Source: Ruminococcus sp. | GTDB lineage: Bacteria; Bacillota; Clostridia; Oscillospirales; Acutalibacteraceae | Length of the DNA stretch: 19,170 nt | Assembly: GCA_004558485.1 (NCBI GenBank) | Contig: SFCS01000023.1 | Coordinates: 1 to 19,170 of the forward strand | Direction of reading: 5' to 3' | Part shown: in pieces, positions 13,450-19,170 of the stretch | How positions within the stretch are numbered: position 1 is the first letter of the stretch | Layout: each line of letters begins with the position of its first letter | The notes under the pieces: generated by a model | What the model was told of the DNA's origin: nothing | The model's database searches: none | The model's input: the letters and a program-made list of their open reading frames with translations, nothing else | Position numbers and translations under genes: made by a program

Positions 13450-14219
13450 GCCTTTTTCCCCTTTCCGCTGCGGATATATTCCGCTGCGATCTTTTCCGTT
13501 CTGCCGGTCGCCATCACCAGCGCCTGCACCTCGCGCGGCTCCAAATGCCGCCATTTGCCGACCGGCAGCATGCCGAGCTTCACAGGGCCGATCGCCGTGC
13601 GGCGCAGCCGCATGACCTCCAGCCCCAGCGCCGCGCACATGTTGCGGATCTCGCGGTTTTTGCCTTCATACAGCACCAATTCCAGCACACTGCGCCCGTC
13701 CTCGGCGGATACGAGCAGCACATCGGCGGGCGCGAGCTTTTCGCCGTCAATCTCCATGCCGCGCGTCATCGGTTCAACCTGCTCCAGTGTCACCCGCGCC
13801 CGCACCGTCACGCGATAGCGTTTCGGCACATGAGACGAGGGATGGATGACCGCGTTGGCAAAATCGCCGTCATTCGTGAGCAGCAGCATACCCTCGGAGT
13901 CCTTGTCCAGCCTGCCGACGGGAAACACCCGCACGCCCACATCACGCACCAGTGTCTCCACACATTTGCGTTCCCGTTCGTCGTGCAGCGTCGTGATGAA
14001 CCCGCGCGGCTTGTTGAGCATCACATACACGGGCATCTGTGCCGCGCCGACGCGCTTGCCGCCGACCGTCACAAGGTCGCGATGATCGTCCGCCTTGTCG
14101 CCGAGCTTTGCCGTGTGCCCGTTGACCTTCACCTTGCCCGCCGCGATCAGCTCCTCCGCTTTTCGGCGGGAGGCAATACCGCGTTCGGAAAGAAGCTTTT
14201 GCAATCGTACTATCGCCAT
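13446..14219 (-). CDS. rluB: Pseudouridine synthase, RluB/RsuA family
   Basis: The predicted protein has 257 residues. ATG 14219 follows GGAG at 6 bases, 9 bases after the carboxypeptidase stop. An N-terminal S4 RNA-binding domain (about residues 1-60, MAIVRLQKLLSERGIASRR) precedes the catalytic domain. That domain has NKPRG (69-73) and the signature GRLDKDSEGMLLLTNDGD, with catalytic aspartate D105. It converts specific uridines in ribosomal RNA to pseudouridine. RluB, acting on 23S rRNA, is the closest match by length and context, but RsuA-like specificity for 16S rRNA cannot be excluded. The rich Arg/Lys content fits RNA binding. Its stop overlaps the next gene's start, suggesting translational coupling. 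Confidence 0.9.
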   Translation of the reverse strand: MAIVRLQKLLSERGIASRRKAEELIAAGKVKVNGHTAKLGDKADDHRDLVTVGGKRVGAAQMPVYVMLNKPRGFITTLHDERERKCVETLVRDVGVRVFPVGRLDKDSEGMLLLTNDGDFANAVIHPSSHVPKRYRVTVRARVTLEQVEPMTRGMEIDGEKLAPADVLLVSAEDGRSVLELVLYEGKNREIRNMCAALGLEVMRLRRTAIGPVKLGMLPVGKWRHLEPREVQALVMATGRTEKIAAEYIRSGKGKKA

Positions 14220-14228
14220 ATGTATCTC

Positions 14229-15350
14229 CTATTTCAAAATCCAGGTCGCAAGTGCGCGACAGGTCTTCCGCATCCGCCCCCAAAAGGACAGCGGCGTGCG
14301 CGCAGGCAGATCCTGCGCCACCGTCACGGGCAGCGTGCACAGCACGCGACCACCACAGGTATAGGTCACGCTGCCGACCTGCTCCCCCGCTGCAAGCGGC
14401 GCCCACAGAAACCGCGGCAGGCGCACGCACATCGTCGGTTTTTCGCCCGTGTGCAGCGTCACGGCGGGCGGCGTCGGCATTTGCAGCAGCGCCTCGTCCA
14501 CCATACCGCCCGCAGCGGGCAGCGACGCCATCTCCGCCGTCGGCAGCTGTACCCGCTCCAAAAGTGAGAAAGCACGGGCATACAGCTTCATGTGATCGTT
14601 CCAATAGTCCCCGCCGTTGAGTGTCACCGCCACGACGGTCACGCCGTTTTTCTCCGCTGCCGACACCAGGCATTTGCCCGACCGTTTTGTGAAGCCGGTC
14701 TTCATGCCGATGCAGCCGTCATACAATTTCAAGAGGCGGTTGTGATTGCTCACCCACACCTCGCGTTTCGGCGCGCCGAAATACACGCGCGTCGTTTTCG
14801 TGGCGCACACCTGTCGCAAAAAGTCGTTTTGCAGCACCGCACGCCCAAGCAGCGCCATATCATAAGCAGACGCACCGTGTCCCGCCGCATCCAGTCCCGA
14901 CGGCGTGACAAAATGACTGTCGCGCATGCCGAGTGTCGCCGCCTTGGCGTTCATGAGATCGGAAAAGGCGGGCAGGCTGTCCGCCACCGACAGGGCGGCG
15001 GTGTTGGCGGCATCGTTGCCCGAAACCAGCAAAAGACCGGTCAAAAGATCGGACACCGTGATCGCGTCCCCCGCGCGCAGTCCGAGCGCCGAGCCTTCCA
15101 CGGCGACCGCCGCCGCGGGAACGGTCAGCTCCTTGTCAAGCGGCAGCGTTTCCGCCGTCAAAAGCGCTGTCAAAAGCTTTGTGGTGCTCGCCATCGGACG
15201 CGCCGTGTGTGCGTCCTTTTCATAAAGCACCTCTCCGCTTTCCGCCTCCATCACCACTGCCGACGCCGAAGAAAGCGGCAGCGCCTCTGCCGCAATCGGC
15301 AGTGAGAGACAAAAAAGCAGCGAAAGCCCTATTCCGGTTTTTTTACACAC
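14229..15350 (-). CDS. D-alanyl-D-alanine carboxypeptidase (peptidase S11, DacF-like)
   Basis: The predicted protein has 373 residues from GTG 15350. An in-frame GTG at 15362 would add four residues but lies inside a hairpin. GGGTGGGTG just upstream can act as the ribosome binding site. A hydrophobic signal peptide (about 1-22, ending near AEA) directs export. The penicillin-binding core has all three motifs: STTK with nucleophile S55 and K58, SGN at 110-112, and KTG at 217-219. A beta-rich C-terminal domain follows, and the last 20 residues (WGRMRKTCRALATWILK) look amphipathic, as in membrane-anchored family members. It trims the terminal D-Ala from peptidoglycan stem peptides. The position between the sporulation gene ytfJ and rluB matches the DacF arrangement in Clostridia. 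A vegetative DacA-like role is also possible. Confidence 0.9.
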   Translation of the reverse strand: MCKKTGIGLSLLFCLSLPIAAEALPLSSASAVVMEAESGEVLYEKDAHTARPMASTTKLLTALLTAETLPLDKELTVPAAAVAVEGSALGLRAGDAITVSDLLTGLLLVSGNDAANTAALSVADSLPAFSDLMNAKAATLGMRDSHFVTPSGLDAAGHGASAYDMALLGRAVLQNDFLRQVCATKTTRVYFGAPKREVWVSNHNRLLKLYDGCIGMKTGFTKRSGKCLVSAAEKNGVTVVAVTLNGGDYWNDHMKLYARAFSLLERVQLPTAEMASLPAAGGMVDEALLQMPTPPAVTLHTGEKPTMCVRLPRFLWAPLAAGEQVGSVTYTCGGRVLCTLPVTVAQDLPARTPLSFWGRMRKTCRALATWILK

Positions 15351-15355
15351 ACTAT

Positions 15356-15387
15356 CACCCACCCGCCTATGTATATGCGGGTGGGTG
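15356..15387. repeat. Perfect 11-bp hairpin at the ytfJ-dac junction, over the dac ribosome binding site
   Basis: CACCCACCCGC (15356-15366) pairs exactly with 15377-15387 around a 10-base loop. On the transcribed strand the 3' arm is GCGGGTGGGTG, which includes the sequence serving as ribosome binding site for dac. It has no T-run after it, so it is not a standard terminator. It could limit dac translation or protect the upstream message end. Confidence 0.6.
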
Positions 15388-15395
15388 TCGTTACA

Positions 15396-15839
15396 TTACA
15401 GCGTATCGTCCGCTATGTCATCCAGCGCTTCCTCAACCGCCTCTTTGGCTTCGTCGGCGCGCTTTTTATCCTTTTTGCGATTGAAAAGCCCGCTCACCGT
15501 TTCGACCAGATCCGGCACCATGCTGACCACGCGATCGGCGTTGTCGGGCTTTGAAACGATCGGCATCACCCGCACATTGCCCTCGGTGATGACCAAAAAG
15601 GCAATCGGTGTGATGTTGATGCCGGCGCCCGCACCGCCGCCGAACAGCGAGTCGGCGTTCTTGGCGGGCAGATCACTGCCGCCGGACGCAAAGCCATAGG
15701 AGACCTTGGAGACCGGGATCACCGTCGTGCCGTTCGGCGCGGTGATCGGGTCGCCGATGACTGTACCGGTGTCCACTGCCTCGCGAATTTTCTCGATCGA
15801 AACGCCCAAAAGGTTTTTTACATTATTGCTTTCTGCCAT
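15396..15839 (-). CDS. ytfJ: GerW family sporulation protein YtfJ
   Basis: The predicted protein has 147 residues. ATG 15839 follows AAAGGA and overlaps the end of the DUF2953 gene by 17 bases. The core from about residue 10 to 100 is the GerW/YtfJ family: TVIGDPITAPNGTTVIPVSKVSYGFASGG, here seen as TVIGDPI, TTVIPVSKV and GFASGGSDL. The glycine-rich hallmark GGGAGAGINITPIAFLVI follows. The tail (about 115-147) is charged and helical. The family is found in spore-formers. In Bacillus subtilis GerW (YtfJ) is needed for normal germination with certain nutrients. It has no signal peptide. The neighbouring DUF2953 gene matches the ytfI-ytfJ pair of Bacillus, which supports the assignment. Confidence 0.93.
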   Translation of the reverse strand: MAESNNVKNLLGVSIEKIREAVDTGTVIGDPITAPNGTTVIPVSKVSYGFASGGSDLPAKNADSLFGGGAGAGINITPIAFLVITEGNVRVMPIVSKPDNADRVVSMVPDLVETVSGLFNRKKDKKRADEAKEAVEEALDDIADDTL

Positions 15840-16470
15840 CTGTATCCGTCCTTTCTTTCTGCTTGTCCTTTATATACATGCGTAAGAAACCGCAAAGAAA
15901 ACCGATTCCCGCGCCGAGCAGCCGCCACACCGCCACATGACCGCGCACCGCGATCAGCACCGCGCCGCCCTCTCCTGCAAAGTCCGGTCCGATACGCACG
16001 GTGTGATCCTTGATGCGCATACCGGCATAGAGCAGCGTGAGCGCCGGATAGGCGACCGCGCACACCTGCCCGTAGTGCACGGCGGTGGCGGCAGCGTCCT
16101 CACCGGGAACGCTCAGTTCCAGGTGCAGATGCCGCACCGTCACGGCGCGCAGCATTCGTCCGGCGGCGGTCTTAAGCAGTCCCGCAAGCCTTCCGAGCCA
16201 GTGCAGCGTCGCGCCGAGCCCGTCCTCTCGGAAAGAATCGCTAAGCGACTTCAGAAATGAGGAAGCTTTTTTCTCCTGTTCCTTCTCCCGTTTTTCCGGC
16301 ATTTTCTTTTTCTGTTTCTTTTCCTTTTGCGGAAGCAGGTGCAGCGGAATGCCCCACACGCGCACGGTAAGGCGCGGCTGTCCCCGATAATAAAAATTGA
16401 AGGTGACGGGGGCGAACAGGATGAGACAGAAAAGCGCCGCAATTCCGAGAAGAATATACACCGCCGTCAC
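15823..16470 (-). CDS. DUF2953 membrane protein (YtfI-like)
   Basis: The predicted protein has 215 residues. The start is GTG 16470, with GGAGG 7 bases upstream. It has an N-terminal membrane segment (about 3-27), and then a beta strand ending in RGQPRLTVRVWGIPLHLLP. A strongly charged Lys/Glu stretch (about 48-72) comes next, then the DUF2953 core with a TVRHLHLELSVPGEDAAATAVHYGQ-type block around residues 110-135 and IGPDFAGEGGAVLIAVRG. A second hydrophobic segment lies near the end (about 180-200). The family is almost always next to ytfJ in spore-forming Firmicutes, and its function is not established. It overlaps ytfJ by 17 bases, so the two are probably made together. Confidence 0.9.
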   Translation of the reverse strand: MTAVYILLGIAALFCLILFAPVTFNFYYRGQPRLTVRVWGIPLHLLPQKEKKQKKKMPEKREKEQEKKASSFLKSLSDSFREDGLGATLHWLGRLAGLLKTAAGRMLRAVTVRHLHLELSVPGEDAAATAVHYGQVCAVAYPALTLLYAGMRIKDHTVRIGPDFAGEGGAVLIAVRGHVAVWRLLGAGIGFLCGFLRMYIKDKQKERTDTDGRKQ

Positions 16471-16489
16471 ACGATCGCCTCCGTTTTCC

Positions 16490-17101
16490 TTAGTTTACCG
16501 CATTTTCCGCCGCCGTATCCGTGATATGTGCCTGTGCCTCCTGCTCCTCGATTACCTCTTCAAGCGTTGTGTCCTGCATGGTGTCGTCCGTCTCATGCGG
16601 GAGCGGCGGCAGTTGACCGAGCGCAGAAATGGAAAAGCTGCGCAGAAATGTCGGGGTCGTTCCGTACAGAAGCGGTCTGCCGGGCAGCTCCAATCTTCCC
16701 TTTTCCTCCACCAGATTTTTCGTCAGCAGTCCTTGCAGCACCGCGCCGCAGTCCACGCCGCGCACCTGCTCGACAAAGGCCTTTGTCACGGGCTGATTAT
16801 AAGCGATGATTGCCAGCACCTCCATCGCCGCCTGCGACAGCGGCACATTGCGGCGAATGTCCATCGCCGTGCGCACATAGGCGGCGTATTCCTTGCGGGT
16901 GCAAAGCTGATAAGCGTCGTCGAGCTTCACCGCCATCACCCCGCCGCCGCGCGCATTGAAAGCGTGCAGCCAGTCGTCGGCAATGCGGATGACCGTTTCT
17001 TCATTCAACTCCAACACCTGTGCCAGTCGCGCCGCCCCCACCGGCTCGCCGCCGGCAAAGACGATCGCCTCGATCGCCGCCTGATACTGTTTAATCTCCA
17101 T
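16490..17101 (-). CDS. scpB: Segregation and condensation protein B
   Basis: The predicted protein has 203 residues. ATG 17101 follows GGAGG at 6 bases and overlaps the scpA stop, so longer in-frame starts (17146, 17119) are not needed. It has the tandem winged-helix fold of ScpB: an N-terminal EIKQYQAAIEAIVFAGGEPV, then AYQLCTRKEYAAYV and the conserved LSQAAMEVLAIIAYNQPVTK, followed by VRGVD and GRPLLYGTT. ScpB pairs with ScpA and SMC to compact and separate chromosomes. A negatively charged tail follows the second domain (about 170-203). It is coupled to scpA and followed 19 bases later by DUF2953. Confidence 0.95.
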   Translation of the reverse strand: MEIKQYQAAIEAIVFAGGEPVGAARLAQVLELNEETVIRIADDWLHAFNARGGGVMAVKLDDAYQLCTRKEYAAYVRTAMDIRRNVPLSQAAMEVLAIIAYNQPVTKAFVEQVRGVDCGAVLQGLLTKNLVEEKGRLELPGRPLLYGTTPTFLRSFSISALGQLPPLPHETDDTMQDTTLEEVIEEQEAQAHITDTAAENAVN

Positions 17102-17855
17102 TCGTTTCCTCCGTGTCATATTCCGAGCGGAACGCCGCCCCGTCATCCGCTTCCGCCTGCATGCGCACCGAGAGCTCCTTGCCCTCGCCGTCCACGCGGA
17201 TGCGCCGCGCTTTCATCAGTTCGAGCAGTGCCAAAAAGGTGGCGACGAGATCCGACTTGGACTTCGCCCCCTGAAACAGCGTTTCATACCGCACGGTCTT
17301 TTTCTCCCGCAGGCTGTGCAGCACATAGACAATCTTCGACGAGACCGACACGATCTTACGCGCGACGATGCCGGAAAACGCCTGAGCGGGCGGCGGCAGA
17401 CGGCGCCTGCCGCGTCCTGCGGCGGAAAGATAGGCGTCAATCAGCTCCTGCGGCGCGTGCACGCGGCAATAGGTATAGTCGGGAGCGATCTCCTCCGGCT
17501 CACGCACAAAAAGCTCGCTGCCGATATACTGTGCGGCAAGGCGGCGCGCCGCCTCCCGGCACAGCTTGTATTCCACGAGCTGACCCGTCAGCTCCTGCCG
17601 CAGCTGCTCCGCCTCGTCCTCATATTTGGGCAGCAGCATGGCGGATTTCATCTGCACCAGCCGCGCCGCCATTTCGAGAAACTCACTGGCGATGTCGAGA
17701 TCGAGACTTTTCATCTGTTCGATGGCGTCAAGATATTGCCGCAAAATTTCCGCGATCGGGATGTCATAGATATTCAGTTTGTTCTTCTGTATCAAAAACA
17801 GCAGAAGGTCGAGCGGCCCTTCAAAGGTGGGCAGCCGATAGGAAATTGCTTCCAT
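17091..17855 (-). CDS. scpA: Segregation and condensation protein A (kleisin)
   Basis: The predicted protein has 254 residues. ATG 17855 follows GAGGAG at 8 bases. It carries the ScpA N-terminus SYRLPTFEGPLDLLLFLIQKNKLNIYDIPIAEI, visible as YRLPTFEGPLDLLL and NKLNIYDIPI. Then comes the SEFLEMAARLVQMKSAMLLP stretch, and a C-terminal winged helix ending in ATFLALLELMKARRIRV. ScpA is the kleisin that bridges SMC heads, working with ScpB. The gene starts 15 bases after the M50 protease gene, whose stop lies close to its ribosome binding site, and its end overlaps scpB. Length and motifs are normal for the family. Confidence 0.96.
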   Translation of the reverse strand: MEAISYRLPTFEGPLDLLLFLIQKNKLNIYDIPIAEILRQYLDAIEQMKSLDLDIASEFLEMAARLVQMKSAMLLPKYEDEAEQLRQELTGQLVEYKLCREAARRLAAQYIGSELFVREPEEIAPDYTYCRVHAPQELIDAYLSAAGRGRRRLPPPAQAFSGIVARKIVSVSSKIVYVLHSLREKKTVRYETLFQGAKSKSDLVATFLALLELMKARRIRVDGEGKELSVRMQAEADDGAAFRSEYDTEETNGD

Positions 17856-17870
17856 GCATCCGACTCCTCG

Positions 17871-18560
17871 TTATAAATATCCGTTGAAGAGGTCGGCAAA
17901 ACCGAACAGCCGACCGAGCACATCGCACACCGCGTTTTCGATGACGGCAAGCGGCGTATTCAGCACGCCGACAAGCAGCAGCACCATCACGACAAGCGTG
18001 ATCTGCCGACTGTAGCGCTCCAATGTATACGTCCACCGTTCCGGCAAAAACAGTCCGAAAATGCGCGAGCCGTCCAGCGGCGGGATAGGCAGCAGGTTGA
18101 AAACGGCAAGGCCGATGCTCACCCGCGCGATCACGACGATCAGCACGAGCCAAAAATAGGTCAGCACCTGCATATCCGTGATGATGAGACTGCACACACG
18201 GAAAAGCGCGACCGCGACCACCGCCATCAGCAGGTTCGAGGCAGGCCCCGCAAGCGCCGTGAGCGCCATGTCCCGCTTGCGGTTGCGAAAGTTGAAGGGA
18301 TTGACCGGCACGGGCTTGGCATAGCCGACGCCGACAAAGACCAGCATCAGAGCACCGAGCGGATCCAAATGCTTTAGGGGGTTCAGCGTCAGTCTGCCGT
18401 TCCATTTCGCCGTGTCGTCTCCCATAAGGTGCGCCGCGAAGGCGTGCGCAAATTCGTGAAGCGGCAGCACGGCAAACACCAAAATAGCATAGGCAAACAA
18501 ACGGAAGATCAGTTGTGCGAACGAAACATGTCCGATGTTCGATATAAGCCACGACAGCAT
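17871..18560 (-). CDS. Site-2 protease family protein (peptidase M50)
   Basis: The predicted protein has 229 residues from ATG 18560, with AGGGAG 7 bases upstream. An ATG two codons earlier (18566) is too close to that site. It is mostly hydrophobic, with about six membrane segments. The zinc-metalloprotease motif HEFAH is at residues 35-39 and the third zinc ligand sits in NLLPIPPLDGSR (D163). This is the compact site-2 protease type common in Firmicutes, related to but not identical with SpoIVFB. It cuts substrates within the membrane, and the target is not known. It leads the operon with scpA and scpB, an arrangement frequent in Clostridia. Its own promoter lies 41-69 bases upstream. Confidence 0.92.
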   Translation of the reverse strand: MLSWLISNIGHVSFAQLIFRLFAYAILVFAVLPLHEFAHAFAAHLMGDDTAKWNGRLTLNPLKHLDPLGALMLVFVGVGYAKPVPVNPFNFRNRKRDMALTALAGPASNLLMAVVAVALFRVCSLIITDMQVLTYFWLVLIVVIARVSIGLAVFNLLPIPPLDGSRIFGLFLPERWTYTLERYSRQITLVVMVLLLVGVLNTPLAVIENAVCDVLGRLFGFADLFNGYL

Positions 18561-18600
18561 AGCCATTCTCCCTCAAGTACAGAAATGTATAATCAAGAAC

Positions 18601-18629
18601 ATTATAACAGAGTATTTCCGAAATTACAA
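18601..18629 (-). promoter_or_regulatory. Sigma-A-type promoter of the M50-scpAB-ytfJ-dac-rluB operon
   Basis: On the minus strand TTGTAA (18629-18624), 17 bases, then consensus TATAAT (18606-18601). The IS terminal repeat ends 23 bases upstream of the -35, so the core promoter is intact but upstream control sites may have been displaced. Confidence 0.85.
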
Positions 18630-18652
18630 GAAAAAAGACAACGCCCGCCGTC

Positions 18653-18679
18653 TGAACTGCCCCAAGTTGTGCAGACAGT
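18653..18679. repeat. Terminal inverted repeat of the IS3-family element
   Basis: The outer end starts TGAACTGCCCCAAGTTGTGC and continues to AGACAGT at 18679. A TG start and a CTGCCCCAA core fit the ends of the IS150-like branch of IS3. The other end lies outside the window, so the target-site duplication cannot be checked. Confidence 0.6.
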
Positions 18680-18712
18680 ACAAAAACAGCCTAATTGGTA
18701 GAAAATTAAATT

Positions 18713-19170
18713 TTAAGCAACAAACTGATTTCGTTTTTCAAGCGGAGTCAGTTTTGTTTTAGTTTGAATACGATAATTATTGTAGAAGTTGATGTATTCG
18801 GATATGATGAGGCTCGCCTCATCATATCCGGAAAGCTTTGCTCTGTGAATACATTCCGTTTTGAGTATTGAAAAGAAATTTTCAGCTAAAGCATTGTCAT
18901 ACGGATTACCGCGTCTTGACATTGACGGCGTTATGCCGTATGATTGTGTTAGGTTAAAGTATGCTTGTGATGTGTACTGAAATCCTTGGTCACTGTGGAG
19001 TTGCACCTCCGCAGTGATTTTTTCTTTTCTCTTTGCAACTTTTATCGTATCGAGTACCAATTTAACACTTTGTTCTTTATCCATTTTGTAAGCAACAATA
19101 CTGTTATCATACAAGTCTCTGATGATTGATAAGTACAGAAAGCCTTGAGCAGTTTTAATGTATGATATAT
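18713..19170 (-). CDS. IS3-family transposase OrfB (partial, 5' end outside the window)
   Basis: About 152 codons of the C-terminal part are present, with the frame open to the window edge. It is the DDE integrase core. The visible part begins just after the first catalytic aspartate, at ISYIKTAQGFLYLSIIRDLYD. The second aspartate is in LHSDQGFQYTS, and the catalytic glutamate is in YDNALAENFFSILKTE. The ending YINFYNNYRIQTKTKLTPLEKRNQ is typical for the group. It cuts and joins the element ends during transposition, normally as an OrfAB fusion made by frameshifting. The visible part shows no stop or frameshift, so the element may be recent or active. Codons are A+T-rich, unlike the host genes. 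Confidence 0.92.
   Translation of the reverse strand, partial: ISYIKTAQGFLYLSIIRDLYDNSIVAYKMDKEQSVKLVLDTIKVAKRKEKITAEVQLHSDQGFQYTSQAYFNLTQSYGITPSMSRRGNPYDNALAENFFSILKTECIHRAKLSGYDEASLIISEYINFYNNYRIQTKTKLTPLEKRNQFVA

Larger units (their letters stand above)
18653..19170 (-). mobile_element. IS3-family insertion sequence (IS150-like), right part
   Basis: The A+T-rich element runs from its terminal repeat to the window edge and holds the last part of its transposase. Its base composition differs clearly from the operon beside it. The left end, orfA and frameshift region are outside the window. Confidence 0.8.

Noticed and set aside
13545..14567. A 340-codon open frame on the plus strand
   Set aside because: It is antisense to rluB and the carboxypeptidase, with His/Arg-rich shadow composition.
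16397..17887. A 496-codon open frame on the plus strand
   Set aside because: It is antisense to scpA, scpB and DUF2953, all firmly recognised. Arg/Pro/Ala-rich composition marks it as a shadow.
18535..18762. A 75-codon open frame on the plus strand across the IS end
   Set aside because: It runs through the operon promoter and the IS terminal repeat and shows no family.

Overview
The window looks like part of a chromosome of a G+C-rich, endospore-lineage member of the Clostridia (Oscillospiraceae/Ruminococcaceae-like). Three things suggest this. There is a site-2 protease / scpA / scpB / DUF2953 / GerW(ytfJ) / D-Ala-D-Ala carboxypeptidase / rluB cluster of the type common in Clostridia. Shine-Dalgarno sites are strong, and most transcription units have clear sigma-A-like promoters (TTGnnn-17-TATAAT). 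The species cannot be named from the sequence alone.

Layout. (1) Positions 1-~345 are A+T-rich and hold a broken GH35 beta-galactosidase start. They are fused to a uvrB gene cut off after about 90 codons that still has its promoter and ribosome binding site. (2) A divergent YitT-family membrane protein (757-1596) ends at a shared terminator. (3) Positions 1653-11143 form an accessory block. It has two paralogous cytoplasmic proteins of about 1070 residues (DUF5107 mutarotase-like domain plus TPR repeats), each divergent from its own regulator. The first regulator is unusual: a LacI/periplasmic-binding-like sensor with no N-terminal HTH and a LuxR-like HTH at the C-terminus. The second is an AraC-family regulator, translationally coupled to a Gfo/Idh/MocA-type protein that lacks the usual EKP lysine. 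(4) Positions 11201-13079 (minus strand) encode a separate biotin carrier and a carboxyltransferase of the oxaloacetate decarboxylase alpha / pyruvate carboxylase B type, from one promoter. (5) Positions 13087-18629 (minus strand) are a tightly packed operon: M50 protease, scpA, scpB, DUF2953, ytfJ, dac, rluB and a small GNAT-like protein. (6) An A+T-rich IS3-family element (IS150-like) enters from the right edge and ends at 18653, just upstream of that operon's promoter.

The best candidate for an undescribed system is block 3. Two copies of the same uncharacterised enzyme-like protein sit beside two different one-component sensors with repeat-containing intergenic regions, plus a possible NAD(P)-binding partner. 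The substrate and reaction are unknown. A role in sensing or processing a carbohydrate inside the cell is inference from the folds and regulator types. No transporter or classical glycoside hydrolase is visible in the block.
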